In this document: in pieces, positions 1 to 5,649 of the stretch
How the letters are laid out: every line of letters begins with the position of its first letter
How positions within the stretch are numbered: position 1 is the stretch's first letter
DNA from: CAZTCJ01 sp964612085
GTDB taxonomy: Bacteria; Pseudomonadota; Alphaproteobacteria; JAJFIK01
Reading direction: 5' to 3'
Length of the DNA stretch: 5,649 nt
Assembly (NCBI GenBank): GCA_964612085.1
Contig: CAZTCJ010000148.1
Span: 1 to 5,649 of the forward strand
The notes under the pieces: generated by a model
Told to the model about the DNA's origin: nothing
Database searches by the model: none
What the model saw: only the letters and a program-made list of their open reading frames with translations
Translations under genes and position numbers: made by a program

Positions 1-1226
1 AACAGGCTCTCGCGCGGACACGTCAAGTTCGCGCAGGCCGCCTGCCAGCGGTCTCGGTGAACGCTGAGGCCGGGCGGAACAGAAATCAGGGGATCACTGG
101 CACCAGTTCCTGGTCCGACAGCTATAGTACCGGTGCCAGTGCCAGTTTCAACACGGATATTTTTGGCGGCTTGCGGACTGCGGAGCGCGCGGCAAGCCTC
201 ACGGCAGCGGCCGCCCAGGCCACATATGCCGCAACGGAACAGCAGCAGATCGCCGCGCTCGCCAGGAACTGGGTCGCGGCGGCAACTCTGAAACGCCGCC
301 TTGATTTGGCGTATTCCATTGCCGAAAGTTTCCGCGTCACCTATCAGCTTACGGATAAGCGGTTCCGGGCCGGATCGCAAAGCACAACGGCTTCGGATGT
401 GCTCATTGCGAAACAAAATCTCGATACCGCTCTTGTCGATATTCCCGACCTGCAAACACAATTAACGACGCAACTCCTCGCGATCGATACGCAATTAGTG
501 CGTCTGCCGGGTGAGACCGAAGAGACGTTTCAAGGCGAGCTGACGGTCGAACGGGACATACAGGTCCCGGTCGGCATGCCGCTCGATTTGCTCAAAGACC
601 GCCCGGATGTCGCGGCGGCGGAGTTGCGGTACCGGGCGGCCTTGGAGGATGTCGGCTCTGCCCGTGCCGATCTTTTTCCGGCTTTGACATTGACCGCAGC
701 GCTGACCTTTCAGGATGAGGATCTTTCCGGCTTGTTCTCCTGGGAAGACCATATTGCGAATTTGGCGGCCTCGCTCACGCAGCCGATTTTTCAGGGCGGA
801 AGGTTACGGGCCGCCGTGCGATTGGAAAAGTCCGAGGCTGGGGAACTCGCATTGGCCTTTGGACGCACGGCCATCACGGCCCTGATCGATGTGGAAACGG
901 CCTTGGCTCAGCAGGAAGGGCTGATGGAACAGCTCCGCAGGCTGGAAAGTGCGGCGTCCTCCGCCAAAAGGTCCAACGACATCGCCCAAAACCGGTATCA
1001 GCGGGGCCTCATATCGATCCTGTCCGTCCTGGAAACCCAGCGCAGTCTGAACTCAGTCCAGCAAAGTCTTCTGCTAACGGAGCAAACGCTCGTCAATGCC
1101 CGGATCGATCTTTACTTGGCCCTTGGCGGTGTATGGTTCGAGCCCAGCCTATCCGAAGAGGACGAGCGCAACACGCAAAATGCCGTCGATGACGGTCTTG
1201 CCGAACCGGCGAATGAAGGGGCCTAA
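1..1226 (+). CDS. TolC/OprM/NodT-type outer membrane efflux channel, 5' partial
   Basis: This is the outer membrane exit channel of a tripartite efflux pump. The frame is open from base 3 to the TAA at 1224-1226, giving 407 residues. Family members are usually about 450-500 residues, so the signal peptide (or lipobox) and first helices lie upstream. The GTG at 57 is not a credible start, because the preceding codons already encode the ARxxRxxRLPAVSV segment typical of the first beta-strand region. The two-fold OEP repeat is visible: DIFGGLRTA (from 156) matches PIFQGGRLRAA (from 783), and RFRAGS (around 360) matches RYQRGL (around 993). The DRPDV motif at about 597-611 and the ARADLFPALTL segment at about 660-692 are classic for OprM/NodT channels. 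The long alanine- and glutamine-rich helices would form the periplasmic tunnel. After the last helix comes an acidic tail of about 30 residues, which is probably disordered. The adaptor gene follows after 2 bases. Family assignment is firm; the substrate is unknown. Confidence 0.95.
   Translation, partial: QALARTRQVRAGRLPAVSVNAEAGRNRNQGITGTSSWSDSYSTGASASFNTDIFGGLRTAERAASLTAAAAQATYAATEQQQIAALARNWVAAATLKRRLDLAYSIAESFRVTYQLTDKRFRAGSQSTTASDVLIAKQNLDTALVDIPDLQTQLTTQLLAIDTQLVRLPGETEETFQGELTVERDIQVPVGMPLDLLKDRPDVAAAELRYRAALEDVGSARADLFPALTLTAALTFQDEDLSGLFSWEDHIANLAASLTQPIFQGGRLRAAVRLEKSEAGELALAFGRTAITALIDVETALAQQEGLMEQLRRLESAASSAKRSNDIAQNRYQRGLISILSVLETQRSLNSVQQSLLLTEQTLVNARIDLYLALGGVWFEPSLSEEDERNTQNAVDDGLAEPANEGA
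1216..1221 (+). promoter_or_regulatory. Ribosome binding site of the adaptor gene
   Basis: AAGGGG lies 7 bases before the ATG at 1229, inside the last codons of the channel gene. The spacing and purine-rich core fit a Shine-Dalgarno site. It supports the ATG at 1229 over the in-frame ATG at 1247, which lacks a comparable site. Confidence 0.6.
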
Positions 1227-1228
1227 GC

Positions 1229-2428
1229 ATGGGAACTGACAAAGATATGGGAAGCGATAACCAGGACGCCTCCCCCTTGAACCGTCAAAGTGAGCTAAAG
1301 GGGTGGATGCAGGTTGTTATCGTTTTTGGGTTGCTTGCCCTCGGCGTTGTCGGGAACTTCATTCTGTCGAGCAGTGCTTCGAAACCCCGGATGCGGATCG
1401 CCGGTGCGGAGTCTCTCTTTGTCGAAGTCATCATACCGACTGTTGAAGACACCCGTGTGCGTCTTGTCGAAACCGGTGTCGTGCAGGCGCGCAGCTCAAT
1501 CTCTTTAAGCCCTCTGGTGAGCGGCCGTGTGGTCTGGGTCTCTCCGAATTTGGCCTCGGGCGGATATTTCAAGACCGGTGAGAGTCTATTCCGTCTCGAT
1601 AATGAAGATTATGTTTCGGCCGTCAACAAGGCGCGCGCCGATTTGGCCAAAGCCGAGGCCGATCTGAGGGTTGAACGGGCGGAGGCTCAGGTCGCACGGG
1701 AAGAATGGGATATAACCAACCCCGGTGAGCCAATCCCCCCTCTCGTCGCCAGGGAACCTCAGATCAGTCAGGCCGAAGCGTCGGTACAGTCCGCCAACGC
1801 AGCACTGCGGGATGCTGAACTCAATCTGTCCCGGGTCGATTTTTCTCTTCCCTTCGATGGCCGCATTGTCTCGACCACCGTCGGTTTGGGACAAAATCTA
1901 AGTGCCGGTCAAGCCTATGGCGAGGCCTACGACATTCAAAGCATCGAGATTTCGACCCCCTTGCCTGCCGATGCGTTGAGGGCGTTGGAACCGGCTGCCG
2001 GGCGGTCCGCTGAGATCCGTCTTCCCGGACCGGGCCCTGATCAGACCGGAGAAAGAGAAATCTATGCCGCCACCGTGGTGCGGGCGGACGCGGAACTCAA
2101 TCAGGAGACTCGACTCGGCCGGGTCATTTTGACCTTTAACGGACAAACGCAATTCCTGCCCGGAACATTCGTAGACGTTACAATTGAAGGACCACTGATC
2201 GAACAAGCCCATTTGATCCCCGAGCGTGCCATTTCCCAGGACCGTGTCGTATGGGTCGCCGAAGAGGAGCGGCTGGCATCGCGCAGGCCGCGCCTGTTTT
2301 TCGCAAAAGACGGCGAGGTGGTCACGGCTCCGTTCGATTGGGCTGATGGCGTGATCATCACGCCGTTGGTCGATCCGATCGAAGGCACGAAAGTCACGCT
2401 TTCCAACACCCAGGACGTGACGCCATGA
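1229..2428 (+). CDS. RND efflux periplasmic adaptor (membrane fusion protein, HlyD/AcrA superfamily)
   Basis: This 399-residue adaptor links the inner membrane pump to the outer membrane channel. Residues 1-25 are polar and presumably cytoplasmic. Residues 26-46 form one hydrophobic helix, with no cysteine lipobox, so it is anchored by a transmembrane segment rather than by lipid; the protein contains no cysteine at all. Residues 79-124 are the first half of the barrel-sandwich (lipoyl-like) domain, with the VSGRV motif at 97-101. Residues about 131-160 and 179-203 are the two arms of a short alpha-helical hairpin, joined by a proline-rich tip. PFDGRI at 208-213 marks the return into the barrel-sandwich domain. 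Beta-barrel and membrane-proximal domains follow, with LPGTFVDVTIEG at about 309-320 and the IPERAI segment at about 328-333. The start is supported by an AAGGGG site. The gene lies 2 bases after the channel gene and overlaps the permease gene by 4 bases, so all three are very likely co-expressed. Confidence 0.95.
   Translation: MGTDKDMGSDNQDASPLNRQSELKGWMQVVIVFGLLALGVVGNFILSSSASKPRMRIAGAESLFVEVIIPTVEDTRVRLVETGVVQARSSISLSPLVSGRVVWVSPNLASGGYFKTGESLFRLDNEDYVSAVNKARADLAKAEADLRVERAEAQVAREEWDITNPGEPIPPLVAREPQISQAEASVQSANAALRDAELNLSRVDFSLPFDGRIVSTTVGLGQNLSAGQAYGEAYDIQSIEISTPLPADALRALEPAAGRSAEIRLPGPGPDQTGEREIYAATVVRADAELNQETRLGRVILTFNGQTQFLPGTFVDVTIEGPLIEQAHLIPERAISQDRVVWVAEEERLASRRPRLFFAKDGEVVTAPFDWADGVIITPLVDPIEGTKVTLSNTQDVTP
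2412..2415 (+). promoter_or_regulatory. Probable ribosome binding site of the permease gene
   Basis: AGGA lies 9 bases before the ATG at 2425, within the end of the adaptor gene. It is short and only moderately convincing. The overlapping stop and start codons suggest that re-initiation by ribosomes finishing the adaptor also contributes. The alternative in-frame ATG at 2458 has no clear site. Confidence 0.4.
2425..2428 (+). other. ATGA stop/start overlap (translational coupling)
   Basis: The permease ATG (2425-2427) overlaps the adaptor TGA (2426-2428). Such a 4-base overlap is a common sign of translational coupling, which would help keep adaptor and pump in a fixed ratio. The overlap is seen directly; the coupling is inferred. 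Confidence 0.8.
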
Positions 2429-5400
2429 GCGAACCGGGACAAGACGTCTATCGTGGCATGATCGCCTGGTTTGCGCAGAATTCCGTCGCGGCCAATCTGT
2501 TCATGGCGTTCCTGCTCATAGGCGGCGTGATCACCCTGGGGCGGATGAATTCCGAAGTCTTCCCCGAGATCGATCCGCGGACTGTGACAATCACGGTATC
2601 CTATCCAGGGGCTACGCCCGAAGAAATCGAGAATAGTATTACGCGGCGTGCGGAGGAAGCCGTCCTGAGGCTTGAGGGTGTTGACCGGGTGACCTCAACG
2701 GCATCGGAAGGCTCGGGCACCGTAACGATCGAATTGACGGATTTCGTGGATGCCCAGGACGTTAAGGCCAATGCGCAGTCGGCGATCGACAGGCTCGCCG
2801 ACTTCCCTCCCGAGGAAGCCGAGGAACCGGAAATCTCCGTGACCTGTGTGACGTCGGGTGTCATGCGCCTCGTGGTCACTGGAGATGTGGGAGAGCGCGC
2901 ATTGCGGGAGGCGGCGGAGCGTATCGAGCGCGACCTGCTGTCGGTGGAAGGGATCAGTCTCGTCACCCTCCAAGGTGCCCGTGACTATGAGATCTCTGTC
3001 GAGGTAGACGATGCCAAATTGCGGGAATTCGGCATCGGGATCGATCAGGTGGCCAATGCCATCCGCGCGTCATCGGTGGATCTTTCCGGCGGCACGATCC
3101 GCACGTCGGCCGGAGACATTCTCCTGCGCACGGACCAGGAAGCAACGACAGCGGATCAATTCGCCTCCATCATCGTGTTGAGCGATACCGAGGGCCGTCG
3201 CATCTTATTGGGCGATATCGCAAGGATCATAGACGGCTTCGAGGAAGCCCCGCTTGTCAACACTTACAATGGAAAGCCTGCCCTGTTCTTACAGGTTGAC
3301 CGGTCAGGCGATGAAGATGCCTTCGAGGTTGTAGCGGCGGTCAAATCCTTCTTGTCCAGTTATCGTCCTCCCGCCAGCATCGAGCTGTTGATTGCATCGG
3401 ACAATACCGAAGTGATCTCGGACCGGATCAGTTTGCTCACCCGCAACGCCGTGCTTGGTTTGATACTCGTGTTCGTTTTCCTGACGCTGACGCTCGATTT
3501 GCGGTTGGCATTCTGGACCAGTGTCGGCATTCCAGTCGCTTTTCTCGGCGGCTTCATCATATTCGGACAATTCGTGACCATCAATATGGTCACGCTGTTC
3601 GCCCTGATCATGGTTCTGGGCATTGTGGTGGACGATGCCATTGTTGTTGGCGAAAATATCTTTGAAAAGCAGGCTTCCGGGGTATCCGGAACACATGCAG
3701 CCATCATGGGCGCGAAAGGTGTGTTCGCACCGGTTGTCGTCGGCGTGCTCACATCGATGGCCGTTTTCGCGCCACTACTCAATTCAACGGGCACGCTTGG
3801 ACAGATCCTTCAGCCTGTCCCGATCATTATAATCAGTGTTCTTCTGATCTCCCTCATTGAGGTCTTTCTCATTCTGCCGGAGCACCTTTCCCATGGCGGG
3901 GAATGGAGCCAGGGGGCGATGAAGCGGCTCAAGCAGCGGGTTCAGGACGGGCTTTTCTGGGTCCGGGATCGCGCCCTGATGCCCATTGTGATTTTGGGCA
4001 TACGGTTTCCGTTCATCACCATAGCGGCCTTGGTCTCCATCTTTATCGCCTTTACCGGCGTGTTCACCGGAGCCCATGTCCGGTTCGTGTTCTTCCCCGT
4101 CGTTGAAGGGGAACGGATTTCCGTCACGCTTGAAATGCCGGGTGGCGTGCCGTTCGAGCAGACGGAAGCCGCAATGGATCGCGTTATCGAAGCGGGCTAT
4201 CGCGCGATCGGCGGACGCGGCTCCGATCTCTACAGAAGCCTGTCCGTAACCGTCGGGGGACGTCTTGTTTCCGGGTTCGGTTCGGCCGGAACCACCATCG
4301 CTTCGGAGATCGCGGCGGCGACGCTTGAACTGACGCCGGCAGGCGAACGCGATCTTTCCGCCGCTGAGATCGAGCGCCGCTGGCGCCAGGAAGTGGGCCA
4401 GCTTCCGGGCATTGAAAGTCTTGTCTTCGAGTCCGCGGGCCTGTCCGGAGGCAACGATATCAGTATCAACCTGTCGCATGCTGACGATGCGAAACTTAAC
4501 GCGGCCGTCACACAACTCAGCACGGTACTGGGCAAAATCGAAGGTGTGGCTGAGATTGAAACCAGTGCCGAGCCCGGCAAACGGCAACTGAACTTCACGC
4601 TCACCTCGGTGGGCGTTGCGGCCGGACTGACGGTCAACGATCTCGCGCACTATATTCGCCAGTCTTATTTCGGTGAAGAAGTGCAGCGCATTCAGAGAGG
4701 CGGCAACGAGGTTAAAGTCTATGTGCGCCTGCCCGAGGCCAAGCGAAAGAGCCTTGCCGATCTTGTCAATCTCCGTATTCCGCTTCCCAATGGCGAGGAC
4801 GTTGCCTTGCGCAGCGTTGCCCGCGTGACGGAAACACGCAGCTACGCTTCGATTAACCGGGTTGATGGCAGTCGGATCATTACGGTCAGTGCGGATGTCG
4901 ATGAGGCCGTGACAACCCCGACAACCGTCAACGGCGTGATTCAAAACCAGATCCTGCCACCATTAATTGCTGCCGATCCGGATTTGCGCATTTCGCAGGA
5001 AGGACAAAGCCGCGACCAGACGGAGGATCTGACGGCGCTGGCCAACAATCTTATGCTGGCGGTCTTGGCCATGTATGTGCTTCTGGCTAGCGTCTTGCGC
5101 TCCTATGTCCAGCCCTTCATTATTTTGGCTGTCATCCCCTTCGGCCTGGTTGGTTCCGTACTCGGACATATGGCGCTTGGCTACGACCTGACATTCCTGT
5201 CTTTGTTTGGCGTGGCGGCCCTTTCGGGCATTGTGGTCAATGACAGCATTGTCCTGATCGACTATTTCAATGAATTGGAGAAGCAGGGAAAAGGCACGCG
5301 GCTGGAGAATATCGCCAATGCCGTCCGCCGCCGCTTCCGTCCGATTTTGCTGACGACACTGACCACATTTCTGGGCCTGGTGCCGATGATTTCAGAAACG

Positions 5401-5523
5401 AGCGTTCAGACGCAGTTCCTTGTGCCCATGGCTTTAAGCCTTGGGTTTGGGATCTTGTTCGCAAGCCTGGTCATTCTGATCCTGGTGCCGGCCTGTCTTG
5501 CCATCGGAGCCAGGAAGACCTGA
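2425..5523 (+). CDS. RND efflux permease, AcrB/ACR_tran superfamily
   Basis: This is the proton-driven inner membrane pump of the system, expected to act as a trimer. Its 1032 residues match the usual length (AcrB is 1049). The RND layout of two similar halves is complete: TM1 at about 18-40, a large periplasmic porter/docking loop at about 41-335, TM2-TM6 at about 338-485, TM7 at about 526-548, a second loop at about 550-865, and TM8-TM12 at about 868-1025. Typical motifs are FPEIDPRTVTITVSYPGATPEEIE near 46-69, and GIVVDDAIVVGEN at 399-411 in TM4. The paired Asp403-Asp404 corresponds to the proton-relay Asp407-Asp408 of AcrB. In TM10 the motif is SGIVVNDSIVLIDYFN (934-949), so the AcrB Lys940 position is Asn939. 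The gene overlaps the adaptor stop by 4 bases and ends at TGA 5521-5523. No frameshift or internal stop is present. The mix of motifs points to a drug or amphiphile exporter rather than a CusA-type metal pump, but the substrate is not determinable. Confidence 0.96.
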   Translation: MSEPGQDVYRGMIAWFAQNSVAANLFMAFLLIGGVITLGRMNSEVFPEIDPRTVTITVSYPGATPEEIENSITRRAEEAVLRLEGVDRVTSTASEGSGTVTIELTDFVDAQDVKANAQSAIDRLADFPPEEAEEPEISVTCVTSGVMRLVVTGDVGERALREAAERIERDLLSVEGISLVTLQGARDYEISVEVDDAKLREFGIGIDQVANAIRASSVDLSGGTIRTSAGDILLRTDQEATTADQFASIIVLSDTEGRRILLGDIARIIDGFEEAPLVNTYNGKPALFLQVDRSGDEDAFEVVAAVKSFLSSYRPPASIELLIASDNTEVISDRISLLTRNAVLGLILVFVFLTLTLDLRLAFWTSVGIPVAFLGGFIIFGQFVTINMVTLFALIMVLGIVVDDAIVVGENIFEKQASGVSGTHAAIMGAKGVFAPVVVGVLTSMAVFAPLLNSTGTLGQILQPVPIIIISVLLISLIEVFLILPEHLSHGGEWSQGAMKRLKQRVQDGLFWVRDRALMPIVILGIRFPFITIAALVSIFIAFTGVFTGAHVRFVFFPVVEGERISVTLEMPGGVPFEQTEAAMDRVIEAGYRAIGGRGSDLYRSLSVTVGGRLVSGFGSAGTTIASEIAAATLELTPAGERDLSAAEIERRWRQEVGQLPGIESLVFESAGLSGGNDISINLSHADDAKLNAAVTQLSTVLGKIEGVAEIETSAEPGKRQLNFTLTSVGVAAGLTVNDLAHYIRQSYFGEEVQRIQRGGNEVKVYVRLPEAKRKSLADLVNLRIPLPNGEDVALRSVARVTETRSYASINRVDGSRIITVSADVDEAVTTPTTVNGVIQNQILPPLIAADPDLRISQEGQSRDQTEDLTALANNLMLAVLAMYVLLASVLRSYVQPFIILAVIPFGLVGSVLGHMALGYDLTFLSLFGVAALSGIVVNDSIVLIDYFNELEKQGKGTRLENIANAVRRRFRPILLTTLTTFLGLVPMISETSVQTQFLVPMALSLGFGILFASLVILILVPACLAIGARKT

Positions 5524-5527
5524 GCTT

Positions 5528-5546
5528 GCGCCTTTTTATGGGGCGC
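5528..5546 (+). repeat. Short inverted repeat after the pump operon
   Basis: GCGCC (5528-5532) and GGCGC (5542-5546) can pair around a 9-base loop containing five T residues. The repeat starts 4 bases after the permease stop, where a terminator could be expected. However, no T-run follows the stem on either strand, so it does not look like a standard intrinsic terminator. A second, weaker pair, CCTC (5573-5576) with GAGG (5586-5589), lies closer to the tRNA. The rest of the 71-base intergenic stretch shows nothing recognisable. Confidence 0.3.
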
Positions 5547-5594
5547 GCGCATCCGCTCTGCCGGCGGGGCGACCTCTATGAAATTGAGGGTTCT

Positions 5595-5649
5595 TGGTCC
5601 GGGCGGCCGGACTTGAACCGGCACAGTGTTACCACCGAGGGATTTTAAG
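5595..5649 (-). tRNA. tRNA-Leu(UAA), 5' part outside the window
   Basis: Read on the minus strand, the sequence runs from the anticodon loop to the encoded CCA end. The loop CTTAAAA (5649-5643) has U33 followed by anticodon UAA (5647-5645). The anticodon-stem 3' strand TCCCT (5642-5638) follows. A long class II variable arm comes next, with GGTG and CACT pairing around GTAA (5636-5625). The T-arm is perfect: GCCGG and CCGGC around loop TTCAAGT (5622-5606). The acceptor 3' strand is CGCCCGG (5605-5599), with discriminator A at 5598 and CCA at 5597-5595. The anticodon and variable arm resemble E. coli tRNA-Leu(UAA). The acceptor 5' strand, D-arm and anticodon-stem 5' strand lie beyond base 5649. 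The gene converges on the efflux operon. Confidence 0.93.

Noticed and set aside
156..1013. Repeated motifs in the channel gene as a possible recent duplication
   Set aside because: The similarity between the halves is the ancient internal two-fold repeat of all TolC-family channels. It is seen only at protein level, not as repeated DNA.
2458..2460. Alternative start of the permease at Met12
   Set aside because: There is no good ribosome binding site before it, while the ATG at 2425 has AGGA at suitable spacing and the typical ATGA overlap with the adaptor stop.
3784..4944. A long open reading frame on the minus strand (386 codons) opposite the pump gene
   Set aside because: It lies entirely inside the firmly identified permease gene. 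Its translation is polar, rich in Arg, Asp, Gly and His, and has no recognisable domain. It is best explained as a shadow of the codon bias of the coding strand.
2425..5523. Heavy-metal (CusA/CzcA-type) pump
   Set aside because: TM4 carries the Asp-Asp pair and the overall motifs match the drug/amphiphile type; I see no methionine relay or other metal-pump signature, and the adaptor has no histidine- or methionine-rich metal-binding extension.
5528..5546. Intrinsic terminator for the operon or for the tRNA
   Set aside because: The 5-bp stem has its T-run in the loop, not after the stem, and no T-run follows on either strand. Kept only as a low-confidence inverted repeat.

Overview
The window holds most of one transcription unit for a tripartite RND (resistance-nodulation-division) efflux pump, followed by the 3' half of a tRNA gene on the opposite strand. 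A drug-efflux-type pump with its own outer membrane channel implies a Gram-negative, double-membraned bacterium. The moderately GC-rich composition and coding style suggest a proteobacterium, perhaps an alphaproteobacterium, but nothing in the window proves the class.

Layout: bases 1-1226 (+) encode a TolC/OprM/NodT-type outer membrane channel whose 5' end lies outside the window. Two bases later, 1229-2428 (+) encodes a membrane-anchored periplasmic adaptor of the HlyD/AcrA superfamily. Its stop codon overlaps the start of 2425-5523 (+), a 1032-residue inner membrane RND permease of the AcrB superfamily. Bases 5524-5594 are a short intergenic stretch with only weak inverted repeats. Bases 5595-5649 (-) are the 3' part of tRNA-Leu(UAA), cut by the window edge after its anticodon loop.

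How the parts work together: the permease binds substrate in the inner membrane or periplasm and expels it using proton influx. The adaptor bridges the permease to the channel, and the channel opens across the outer membrane. Gaps of 2 and -4 bases indicate one polycistronic message with coupled translation. The promoter and any regulator would lie upstream of base 1 and cannot be seen. The substrate cannot be assigned from sequence.

I found no mobile element, CRISPR array or evidently new system. The points most worth a second look are the replacement of the transmembrane-helix-10 lysine in the permease, the proline-rich tip of the adaptor hairpin, and the convergent tRNA gene just behind the operon.
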